NCBI GenBank assembly: GCA_004794655.1
Contig: SMMW01000606.1
Location: forward strand, 1,447,501-1,511,500
From: Marisa cornuarietis
Taxonomy: Eukaryota; Mollusca; Gastropoda; Architaenioglossa; Ampullariidae
Direction: 5' to 3'
DNA: 64,000 nucleotides
In this document: in pieces, positions 11,362 to 24,677 of the stretch
Position numbering within the stretch: position 1 is the stretch's first letter
How the letters are laid out: the number at the start of each line of letters is the position of its first letter
Program-made: the position numbers and the translations under genes
Notes under the pieces: model-generated
The model's input: the letters and a program-made list of their open reading frames with translations, nothing else
Told to the model about the DNA's origin: nothing
The model's database searches: none

Positions 11362-14300
11362 TAGAAGCCTCTTGTTCTAGCTAGAGAAAAAACATTGTTT
11401 ATTGGTGAGATAATATGGTAAACCATGACTAGTAAATTAATTTATGCATACATGCACACGTCTTCCCATGTTGTTTACTTTATTGAAAATCAAGAGGGTG
11501 GTTTTGACATATTTCATACACTAACCACATGCTACCAGACGGGTCCCTCTGTCCCCAGACACTAAATGACCCGTCCTGACGTTGGTAGGTAAGTTCCTTT
11601 TGGTAGCCTGCAGACAGAAAACAGGATGTATGCTACACTTCCTCATGAATATGTGTGGGTGGTAGTGAGAGAGAGAGAGAAAGAAAGATGTGCTCGCTTT
11701 AAAATTATAATCAGGACACTCCAAGATCGTATCCTATCAAAAGTGCTCTAACAGAACAATAGCAGCAAGGCTTATCTTTCTCGTAGTCATCGTTTTGTTA
11801 GTTACTTAAAAACTCAAACCATTCAATTGCTTGCATATCGCCGAGGTCCAAGCAAAGGACGATTACAATCACGAGCGTGACGTCCATGACAGGCTATCAA
11901 AAACGTGTTGTGGAGATCTGTAGTGATCTTGTGCTTCCATCCCTTTAAAACTAAGTAATACTGCAAATATTATCACTTAACTCAAATAATTGTTTTTAAC
12001 AATCCATGGATCGTACTAAGAAGTTGCTAAACTCTTCCGATATGAACAACACAGGTGACAACCAAAGCTGTTTCGCTCACCTGTCAGCATGAAGTTCTGT
12101 GCTTGTGCCCCGAGGGCCGGAGTGTATGTGTTTGTGCGCTGTAGGTAGTTGATCAGAAACACGTTGGGAGCAAATAAGATCATGTTTTGTTCTCCACATC
12201 CATTAGGCAAACGCAGTAGCTTTTCCAGGTTAGCGATTACAGGCACTAACAGATTACCTGCCAAAAGTAATTTTATCCTTGAACAAATTCTGCATTAGAT
12301 TTAAAGCAATCATTAAACATCTTAAACTTATTTACGTTAAGATGTGTTTGAACATAGGAGAAAATTTGTTAATGAACACACGCTTCAAATCAAAATAATA
12401 ACTACATCTTTAAATAATGAACCTAAAACAAGCTTTCAATAATAAAATTGAATACAATAAATGAAATACAGTCTGGACACATGTTTTTCCCGAAATTACA
12501 GCACTGGTATTCACTGATGATAATCTCCAGATTGATATGTGACCAATTTTTCTGTAGCATGCAACACTCAGATTGATATAAGACAGTGTATCGATACCAC
12601 AATACCAGGAGGAGCAATATCCTTCATTGTGGTATCTTCTACTGAGCTAGCATTCACAGATGGACATGTAGGTCTTATTATTAATATTTTCTCTTTGTGT
12701 ACCAAAAATGGACAAAGGTTGCTGAGACCATTTAATTGTTAATGTACGTATTTTTTCTGGCGCAGCGTAGTACCATTATATACACAGGCACCTAGCTGTT
12801 GAACAGCAAATGATTCTCGCGTTTGTGAGATTTTTTTGTGTATGTTACCACAAAACGGTTGTATTACTAACCTGACACGCTGACAATGATGACCTGTGAC
12901 CCCTGAACGGTTGTAGGGGGGAAGTTCAGAGGGACAGATGTAGTAAACATCGTATTAGGCTTGGCGTCAAGGAGAACAGCGACTGTCCGTACTTGAGGCG
13001 ATCCCTCCGGCTGTAAAAATAAAAAAAAACAACGAGACAACTGAACCGTTTTAATATTCTTGACTGCGAAATGTACTCATTGCCATGAATGAAAACGCTG
13101 CTTAATCCTAAAGGTTTTAGGATGTGTCCTGTAAGATATCTTGGATTGTCTGAATGAAGCCTAATATTATGAATAGTATCCGGTCGCAAAACAACAATGT
13201 AAGCTTTTTGTCTTAAGTATCGAAGGTGTATAACAAGGTCAATCTTTTAAGTACTCTAAAGTTTCAATGATGAGTCAAATTAAATTTAATAATAGTGAAA
13301 ATATGGCGGCACATGTCAAAGATAGATGGTATTTTAATTTTAAAAGAACAATTTTTGTTTATTTATAGGACATGAATTCCTTGTTTGACGCTGACCATAC
13401 CTTATTCGAGTACCGATGCTTTGTGGAAGAAGTAGAACTACATTTATGGTCACAGGCGAATGAACGTTTATTTTTACTCCTCCTTAATGTATGTCCGTCC
13501 CACATGTGAAAAAATATCATTCCTATCTGAAGCAATCAGCGATTAGTATAGCAACCCTTTTATGCTTTCATCAGCTAGGATCTTACTTTCCCACGACTAA
13601 ATAAGATCACTGATCATCTGTTTGGTATGTCTTCGTCATAAACATAGATCCTTTAAAGATTGTTAATGACTCAGAAAATTAAACACAATCAGCTTACATT
13701 GAGCCCGGCAAAATTAATTTGAAGCACTTTCCCATTTTTGTATCCGACACACACACTCTCTCTCACATAGTTAGACTGGAACGAATGAAGGAAGAAATAA
13801 AGAGGCCCTCTTTTTGTCCGAAACAAAGATTTCTCTCAATTTCGATCAACAATTTCTCCCACTCTGTCTAGTTTACGAGACTCCATAGAAAATTTCCTTC
13901 GTCGCACACCATCTGATCCGATTTCAATTCAATACAATGTTTGTGATAGGTGGCCTATTTCGTTTCACTTCGTGGAATCATGTGAATCATTCTTTAGAAA
14001 AGTCGAAGAATGCAGAAAGTCAACAATGCTTAATGAAGCATTGACCCGGATGATAAAATATTGAGGAGTGAATACCAACCAGGCAAATCGACTATACAAA
14101 AAATGTGACGAATGTTAAAAAATGACACCTACCTCTACCGTCAAGGTATATTCTACCCCATCGCCAGGAACAGACGAAGTAAGATTAACACGGATAGGTA
14201 GATTGCCTACTTTTGTTGGTGTGAAGCAGAAGTATGTTTCTTTCGTCGTGTTAGGTCCCACCTGAGAAAAAGAAAACAATAGCTAAGAAAAAAACCAAAC

Positions 14301-15221
14301 TTAAGTCACAGAAATTATTTAAGTAGGTAAACAGTTGAGTATTATTTGTAAAGAGTCATTTTAAGCCCTTGATTTGAATACAACATTGACTAACTCATAC
14401 TTTATGACGTTCTAGCCACTCTCGTTTTAGGAGGACAAACGATTCTCAAGGAATATTATTTGTCTATTTCCTACAAAAAATGCTTTAGCTAGGGAAAATC
14501 GTATGATTGTTATAAGCTGTGCCAGATTTATACATTAGAGAGGTTAAGCCAGTGCACAGTTGTATGTAGAACTACTTGCTTATATACTAACGTCAGGCAT
14601 TTCTGTGCGTCAGAGAATAGAGAGTCACGAGCTCGATACGCCGTGGCACACCTTTCTTCCTTCAAATTTACGAAGTGCAAGCAGTATCTTAGTTTTGACA
14701 AATAAAATGCTTTAAACAAAAATTCTTGTCTTATGTCAACAAAAGGTTCTATGTATGCATGTATCTGGTTTTGTAAGAATCGGCAAGAATTTGAACAGTT
14801 TTAGAGGGTTGAATAAGTATGGTTTCAAAGCTTGGAGTTCTGTTGGTTCGTTATAATCATCCATTCCTTGACTGGTATTAGGTGATCACCAGTAGAACTT
14901 GCCCACCACTATAGGTTGTTGGGAGTAGGGGTAAGAACTGTGCTCCAGCAACCGGCCGGCAGTCGGAACTCGCTAACATTTCTACACGCACGACTGAATT
15001 CGTGTAAACGTTCTTCGCTGTCGTCGGCATTATTCACATGACTGCTGGACTGACGGATCTCTGTTAAATTTGGAGGAATCATTCACATTTCTTTATCCGC
15101 GAAGCAAACCGCACTGCTGAAAAACTTGACGTACTCTAACTGCAGTGACCAGTATTATTCAAAATGTGAATACAGGCTACTTTCACCTTTTCTCCCTTTT
15201 ACTATTTGCATGTGTGCGTGC

Positions 15222-15260
<39 letters not shown>

Positions 15261-18200
15261 CGCAACAGGTGAGAGAACATTGTCACAAAAGAGTGACATA
15301 AGGTTAAAGGGATTCTCACCCATATGTTCAGACTCAAAAGTGCCATTAATTACGACAACAATATCACTAACTTCCAAGATCTCTACTGTTATTTCTCTTT
15401 AGCTGATGTGCATCTATACGAAAACTTTGACTGAAATGCGCAACGTCTGGATCGCTAACTGAAAAGGCCGCAAGAGCCTCGTGTTCGAATTGTGAACTGA
15501 CACTCACAAAGCAGCGTCATCAGCCGGGGAAACCCCTCACAAATCGAAATCGATTCTCTTGCGCCCTTTTTAGCTGATTCTGTGGCGCTATGCACAGCTT
15601 GCAAATCCGCCATTGTTATTGCCAGTAAAGCGTCACACTTTCCTGAATTCCGTGCTAGGGATGCTCCGTCGAGTGCTCGTTAATCTTCGGAAACCAGCAC
15701 GATTTCTCGCCTTCAACGACAAATTACACTTGAAGAAGCCCGATGTGGCTTGAATGTCCGATATATTTAAGGTCCTAATTCAACACTTAAACGAATCCCA
15801 AAAGTTTGTATTTAGAGGTGAGAATCCCTTTAAATAGCTAGCACAGTGTGGGTGGCCAACCTGCACTTGTCGCATGAGTAACAGTTTTTTTTAAGATAGT
15901 AGGGGAAAGACAATAGTATTAATTGTCGCGGCCCTGTGCTTCACTTCCCAAGGAGACACGGCAAGTGGAAGGGGGGGGGAGAAAGGCTTGATGTTTATAT
16001 TTTTTGAATATATTTGATTTTTTTTGTATAAATTGAATTTTTCCATTATTCATTATTTAGATATGTATAAGTAATGTTCACTTTTTGTAACTGTTATAGG
16101 GGCAGTTATTTGGATTTGGAGTTGTTTGGAGTTAATGTTATCCTGGATTATTTGGGCCAGGAATGTTGTAGTCACTTGGCCCCAAGAGGCAGCGCAAGTT
16201 TGTATCATGCCTGTTCCACTAGAGGCGGCGTCTATGAAGAAAAGGGTGTGGTTGGCCGTACCAAGAAGCCGCGCCATTTTGTGTACAACGTCTGATCCCT
16301 AGAGGCGGCGTCTAAGAAGGAAGAGAGTGTGTCTGTGAAAAACATTGACATTTGATAAATACTTTTAAACAAATTAGATAAAAATCGCTTTGATAGCTTA
16401 ATCTTTGTTCTTTTCTATACGTTTAATATGAAAAGAAAAAGACGCCCCAAGAACTCTTACAAGACCGAGGTCTCGGGTGACAGTGATTGAACGGCGAGTC
16501 TCCACAAGCTTGCTTGGGTCAAGTGATGCATGCTCCAGTACAACGTATCCTAAGCCATCAGCCTGACCCAACGTAATCCGCATCTGGTGAGAGACGAGAA
16601 GACAGTGTAGTGGCAGGTTCAGTCTACTGTACATCACGATGTTACGAAAATAATAATAATGTAAAAAATTACCCATAAAGGAGTATTGTAGTAATTGAAG
16701 GCAACGGTGTTCAGACAAATGTCCTCTCCACGTATAGCAGAATATGGCAAGTCCAAGCTGACGAACATGTCTTGTGATGTAATCAACTGCGACACACACA
16801 AATCATCATCATCATCATCATCGTTGTCGTCATTTGGTGATGACAACGACGACGATGATGTTGATGGCCTAAAATTAAGTAACCCTGTTACTATAGAGTC
16901 AAGCCTCTGAAGAATAGCAAAGTAGCAGGGCTAGACGGGCTGATTGGGGAAAATTTTAACGCATTCCTCCTACTATCTCCCCTTTTTATGATCATGGAAA
17001 ATTTCCTGATGCATGGACTGAAGTCATTGTCCAGACCTTATTGAAGAAGGGTGGTGTAAATCAACCAGATAATTACCGTGACATTTTTTTAAAAATATCT
17101 GCAATAAAATTTATAGTTGTATTCTCAACAAACGTATCAATAACTGGATTGAGGAAAATAATATAGTACGTAAAGACCAAGCTGGTTTCAAAAAGCCTGT
17201 TCCAATAGATCACGCATTTGTTCTAACGTCACTCATTCAAAAGCAATTGGTCAAGCACAAAACACTAGATGTAGCTTACATTGATTTTTTTTATAAAGCC
17301 TGTGACTCTGTAACGAGTGAAAAACTTTGGCGTATACTCCAGAAGAATGGTATTCATGGAAAGATGTACTATGAAAAAATTTCTTAATGTAACGAATAGA
17401 AACCCTAATACATTCGTCAATAGTGACTGAGGACGCTATGCCCTTATACTAATTCGTATGTTAGATGTGTCGCACATTGGCTCACGATCCTTCAGATGTC
17501 ACGTGAACGCTTTCCAAAAAAGCAAATAAAATAATACTCATTTTACACTACGATAACAAGGTTACTAGGGCTGACAACTTAAGTACAAATACGGTTAGTT
17601 TTGTTTGAAAAATTACCAATATCAAAATGATGACAATTCGGTTTATTTGGTATATGTATATCTCGGCCTGAGTATTCAACTTAATTTTAAGAATATTTTA
17701 TACTGCTGTACAAATGTGTTGTCGGTTGTTGTTTGCGCACTCAAGTGGGATGAAAGTTTTTGCATGTGGTCGTGTGGACGTGCGAAGCGGGCGAAAGAGG
17801 GAGGAAGGTGAATGTGAAGCGAACCAGTAAAGTGTCCCCTTTCCCTTTGGACTGTTTAGTCCTGACCCTTCTCCCCACAGTTTCGTCACATTAACTTTGC
17901 ATTTTACTTTTGAAATTAAGACCTCTAGGTGAAATAGGTAATATAAATTATAATTGAGCTGCGTGTAGTCTTCTTTAAACGCTTACAACAGACGTTTTAA
18001 GAAAAGGAGACAGTAAAGGCTTGTTCTATATAGGCAGACAACCGAAGAGTCCAGCACCAAATGTGCCCTGAGGTCCCACAGTCATATTTTGTCCATTCTA
18101 TTGGCAAACGTCTTGACGTAGCTACAAATCTTAACCAAAGGTTCAATGTTTCGACATGCTCCCCAGAACGAATAGGTTTCTTGTGATCTTCGTATCAAAC

Positions 18201-21029
18201 TTTGCCAAACATGGTCACAACCTTTGTGACATTTACCCGGTTCAAAAGGTCCATAAGCAATAAAGACTGGTATTCGTTTGCTTAAGTATGTCGCATACAA
18301 TGTTTCATGAAGAAGTCGTTTTTGAAAAGCAGCATTTAATGCGTGATGAATAACAAATAGTATACGTCCCCCAAAACCCTAGTGTCAAATACTTCTAAAG
18401 GTGATAAAGGAGATATTAAAAGGGTATTGCCAAACGCATGCAAGATAGGTCAAGCACTGACCTCTACAGCCCGGGCGGTTACGGAGAGTCCATACAGCGG
18501 ATGTACAGCAAAGGCTGTTGTTAGCCAGGTTGTGATGGTGTCCGGGACAGTAACTTTTCTCCTAAGAACCCCACTGGATCTAGTAGAAGAAAGTACGGGG
18601 GTATATGTAAAATAAGATATGTTACCAACAGAATGCGTTCTATGTCAAAACTGTTCAGTCCTAACCCATTATAGAACTCGCAGCTTGGAACTCGATCGCC
18701 ATCCTTGTTGAACAGCAGGAACTTCTCGCAACAGCAAGTGGCACACGCTGTCTGGTCCCGCACTGGGACCCGGCACGAAACTATCTTAAGATCGTTCTTT
18801 AGGGTACCTTGGACGGTGGTCGATGAAAAAAACTGGCTTACAAACTTTTTGCGTAGACTTTCGTCTCATGCAGGCCCTGCTGACCGCCGCACATAAAAAG
18901 CGCGTCCGGCGAGTCTTCTCAGCCGCTACACATAATGACCAGTGCGGGCAGACCAGCATAACTGATGGTCAGTTTGCTTGAGTAAAGGAATGACTGAATG
19001 AATAAGAGTTCAAAGAATCTTTCAAATACTAACCCTTGTCAAAATTTCTTCCTTGAAATATTACAAATAAAACATTTCCCTGAAGAGAAACATTTAACGG
19101 ATTCAATTTGTGTGCACCAGTTAAACGACTGTTTAAAATTTTTATTTAAAGCCAATATATCACGTACCCAATAATGGCAAGATCCCACAGCCATCGCTCT
19201 GGAAAAGATGATCGAATCTTTTGTACCGCAATGTCGGAGCTTTCCTCCATCGCTTCTTGAAAGACAACATTAGCACTCAGTAAGTAAAATTGCACTTGAG
19301 GGTTTGCTAGCACCCTTACGGTTTGTCTGCAACAAATGAAATTTATGTTGTACTGTGAGATAGAAAAGCGAATTAGGATAGCATCTAGCTATTAAATGCA
19401 TGATGAAATGTCTGTCAGCCGGAAAAGAATTTTAGTGAGAAATATAAAAATAAACTACAGGATAAAACGTCGAGTTAATGGCTGACAGCGGCATTTTACC
19501 AGAAACATATAAATATAACACGTTTTTTTCTTTACTATACCATCATATGACGTGTGACTTGCTCTTAATATGTATGCTTATGGCAATAACAAGAAATAGG
19601 CAGGACTCATTATTCAGCTGTTGATAATGTCTATATTCCATATTATTCACTCAGTTGAAAATGTGCATAGGTTCCCATTTAAATAATTTACAACCCTTTC
19701 ATTTATTGTTAAACTTATATTGTTCCATTAAAGAGTCACATCAATGTAGCAGAAGTCTCCATCAAAAGAAGGTCATTACTTACGGAACAGCAGGTGTAAC
19801 ACGAATATTTTGTTTGTCGGGTATTGTACCATCTGTCAAGATATGAACCTCCGTGTCCTGCACATTTTTACAAGCTAAAACACATTTTTATTGTATACAC
19901 CAATTTTCTTTTTACACTCTTCATTTACGACGTTTTACGTTACTCATCGGAAACAAAAATCTCTTAAAATGATCATGCCACCAGCAAAGAACTGATAACG
20001 TTAGTTATGAAAATTATAAAATAATTTATCTGTTATTTTAACTACATGATACAAAGAAAATACTAGAGAATCAGGTTGTCTTCATGGTGCATAGCACTTA
20101 CCTTAAAATAACTTTTAGCATCTGTTCCTTTCACGGAATAGGGCCAACCACTAGTGGACATGTACTTCCAGAACTCGCGATAGTCATTTCCGTAGTCATA
20201 GGCAACCAGCTGCTCTGTGATCTGTTGGAATTGATTAAAGCAAGAACAGACCCGGTTGGCTGATGATGAAAAGTTAAAATAAACTAGGAAGTCAACATAA
20301 ATAGTTTTTGTCGTTACGATGTAAGAAACATCTTACGCCCATATCAGTAATTAACAATTATAAGACAGCTAGTAGTCATTACCGAGAACACCTAACATAT
20401 CATTTACCAACTCGTAATAATGGTTTGAAGAAGGGTTAACCAAAAATAGTTCGTGAATTATTGCCGCTGTTAAGCGAACAGTGAAGTCAGTCTAATGACT
20501 TGTCCACTAGACCTGTCTTCCTTTGCAGAATGTTGTTCGTCTTGATATGGCAATTGTCGTGGCAAGTCATTTCTCTGAGACTGGTTCGTAGTTATAGTGC
20601 AAGGGTAAGTCGTTATTGTATAGTAACAAGGGCAACTCAAAGACCATCATCTTGTTTCCGAAGTTATAAAGCGGTATCCTGACAAGCAGATGTTTTACCC
20701 GTGGACCAGTAGTTAAAAGGGGTGGCAAAGGTGTCCCTGGGTAAAGAAACGTGAAGTAGCAGCAGTGGACATCGCTTTATAACTTCGTAAACAAGACGCA
20801 TTTCCTTAAGGCCCCGATTTGCCCTGGGAAAACGATCGATTTACTTTCGATTCATAGCTACATACACTAGCCCTAACTAGGCAACTATGTCAGTGTAGAG
20901 TGGACGAGAGATGCCGAGCTCGACATCTTCTCAGTGTGACTATGAAAACAAGTATTCTCACCGGAACAGAGTGGACACAATATGTGTCTGCTGTTGCACT
21001 CGAAATGTGACTTTTCGCTCAGTTTGTGA

Positions 21030-21087
<58 letters not shown>

Positions 21088-24000
21088 TCGAAAAAACTCT
21101 TCGGGTTGTTTCAAGAGCTCAATTATAAGTAAAACAGCATCAACAATAGTTACCATTGCGTTACATTTTGCATACTGACATTTCTTCGTGTTTCTAAGAA
21201 TATATCCACTTCATTTCTGTTTTTATATGCTTGATACAAATGTCTAAAAATTTCTTTGATGGTTGTTTCATAGTTATCTAGGAAGACTCGCATGATTCCA
21301 TCTGTGCCCTGATCATATGGTCTTGTACATTTTAACACAACGTTTGATCTATATCTGTCACTAGGAGGACAATCAAACAACACGTGCACTTCATCTTTAA
21401 TCTCATGCCTGCAAATCAGCTGGCTGGAAAGTACATCATTGATTCACTTTGATGGGTGATATTCCAAATCTAAACGTCAGTCTGAAACAGGGTATTCTTA
21501 ATATATTTATCTCTCAGGCTGCACGTAGCAGCGCGTCTAAAAATATTTCTATGTTCAAAAACATGGGCTTAAAATTTATGATTTTGAAGACGACGGTGAA
21601 ACTGCAGAGCCACGCTTGTGGAACACGAGCCACGATAGTGACTCATCGTGCTAATAGAGAATCACGATCGTGGAGCAGAGCCGCGTTGGTGGCTCATCGC
21701 GCTCTGCCGGTAAAGCCACAAATCTTTCACTTGTGCATTTATCATTGTGTCAGTCTTATTAGAAACAACCTATAAATCTTTGTCTAAAGGTCTTTAAAAC
21801 ATGTTCTTACTACCGACACTTTGCTGGAGCCATACAAATCCAATGCCAATAATGATGGTACTGATCCTTCGAATGGTACTGATCCTACGAAGTAAAGGTA
21901 AGCAATTCTCCAGACATGAGAAATATGCTGATAAAAAGTCAAACTCTGATCGAGAATGACACAGCTGTGGACAGAGGTAAAGAAAGAAATAGTTGAGCTT
22001 TTCATAGACAGAGACTGAGGGAGAGAATGGTGACTCAGAAATTTCTTTGGACAACTAAGTAGCAGTTCAATCTTCTCATCATTCAGCTGCAATCTGTTTT
22101 GGAGAAACCAGGACAAAACAACATCATGAATACCAAAGGAGTGCTAAAGTCTGTGTAGAAGTATAGAATGATCTACAGTATCAAACGCAGCTGACAAGTC
22201 TAACAGCGCAAGAGATGTCACTTTGTCATCGCCAGCACTGAGAAGTAGATCATTTAAAAATTCAACTTTAAAGGTACAAGCCGAGCGCAACATTATTTCT
22301 TTATGATAGTGCTAAATTCGTTTTAAAATAATAATTCCCAAAGTATGAGTACATAATTATGCTTAATTTTAAAGATATAAGTCTTCAAACATCGGCATTC
22401 TCACTGCAACTAGGAAGGCGGGAAAAATTTACTCTCCTGTATTGAAGAGTTCTCTTACGCGCTCGAAGTATTTGTAAAAGCGAGTGTGCATGTCTTCATG
22501 TCAAATGAAGAAACATCGCTCAGGTTTCGTGTTCAAGAAACGATTTTTTACCTAAAAAATGAAACAGCTTAATTTGGAATACAGTCCTACAGATTGGAAT
22601 TTTATTTAGAAGCTTCGAATGAAGTTAAAAATAATTAAATGGTCAGAACTCAATTCATTCAACAGACTGGTAAGTCAATCAGATCAAAATTTGATGGGCA
22701 ACAATAGTTACAACTGACTGCTGATAAGGATTTTTTACAATTAAAAATATAATGATACTTTGAAATATGTTTATCGATGTAAAAACGTATTTCTTCCTCA
22801 TTTAGTTGCATGCAAAATTTTCTATTTGCTTACTGATACTCACACGTGTTGAAGCTCCTTATACTATGTTTTTCACCCTCAATTTTTTTTTCCTTTTTAG
22901 CCGTTTCGACAACGCACACTATCAGTTTTTTTAGCATTATGCTGGATAAAGACACCCCTGATGATGTTGTGTTTTTGACTGTCACAGTACAATGTTAGTT
23001 GTAGACCAGACGGTGTAAAAACTGTCGATGTTGTATATCTGGTGCTTGATCTACCAGCAGTCGTAGTTGGTTTTAACATCTCGTGCTAAGCACTGCTGTA
23101 GGAATAAGATTTCTTCGGTTGACTGAAACTCCAAGACTTGCTTGTACTGTATAAGTGACTGGATAACAATCGATTTTGAAATGTTTTGTGCAAATTCTTG
23201 AGTGTGGGGAAAAAGTTCGCATAGCACATTTGAACAAAGCAGAGATCTGTATATACACAGCTCTGAACAAAGTTAATTCACTGACGTTTGCTGCCATTAT
23301 CTTTAGGATTTCCTTCATGAGTACAAACTAACTTCCTCTGAGTGTCGAAGAGAACATTCAGCAACAGCACAATGTGTCCTGGTCAGTTTTCTTTTACCGA
23401 GGATTGCATCTTTTCTCTACGACTTCAGCTAGTGCAGACGGCGTTATTTTTAGAAATACGTCCGTTTGGTCACTTCCTGTTTTCTCGACAAGTCCAGGTG
23501 TGCTTAAGAGAAAAATATTAATATAAAATCTTTTATGCCTCTTTGTCATAAAATACCACCGGAATATGTTTTTGTGATAGTTTGTGCTCTGTTTCCAACG
23601 ATTTTTGCTTCGCAGTCGGGTTGGGCTTTAAGAAGAACAAATTCAGTACCATGGCCTTTTCTATATGCCGACTGGAAGATACTAAAAAGATGATTTTTGC
23701 ACCACGTGTACAATAAACTGGGAAATAACAACCTTTTCTAGAACTTTAGACAGAAAGGCCAGGTTTGGAACTGGTCTGTAATTGCTTGAGCAGCTATGAT
23801 CTAAAGATAAGTGGATGGGCAATGACCAAAAGGAAAGTGCCCAGACCCGATAGAAGCATTAATAATATAGGTTATATGTGGTAATAGGCCATCTAGACAA
23901 TATACCAGAATTTTATAAGGATACTAATCAGAAAAGGCATCAAAACTCAGTGCGTTTTACTTGGGAATACAGTTTTCGATAATAGTCAATAGTACTTACT

Positions 24001-24624
24001 TTATCCTGTGTGATGTCGTTTCCTTCTTTTAAAAGTTGCACACTTTTGTCCACAGCTAGAAGAAAAATTGAAGAATCGGGCTTAGCATTGATTATTAGAG
24101 AAACCTCATCCCCAGGTTTTACCTTGTCAACAGAATAATTAACTGTAATCTGAAAGAAAAAAGCATTGAGATTAAGTTTAGGGCATGTCTAATGGAAAAA
24201 AATTAAGAACTATACTCACTATGTAGCCAATACATAGTTTCACATTTCTGAATTAAATCGATTTACAGACAAGGACTCTGGTATATTAAAATTCCATTTT
24301 CGTTTTCTCCCTTTTAAGCTTTAGCATACACATTTCATTATGCCTAGCAGCCAACATGCAAATCATTAAACATGACGAATCAAATTTGCCAGTATACTGC
24401 AGTGATTTGTACAATAATTATGATTATTTATTCTACTTCTCCTGCTATACCATCCTATTGCACATGTAGCCATTGAAAGCAATTTGTAGAGGCAAAATGC
24501 AGTTAAAAAAATACTTTGACCTTTGCTAAACGATCGTTAAGTGAAACGAAGGGAGAAAAAAGTGTCCTTTTCTTTCTTTTTTCTCCCTGTCTTATTATCG
24601 GGAGTCGCTTGTCTTTGCATGTGC

Positions 24625-24677
<53 letters not shown>

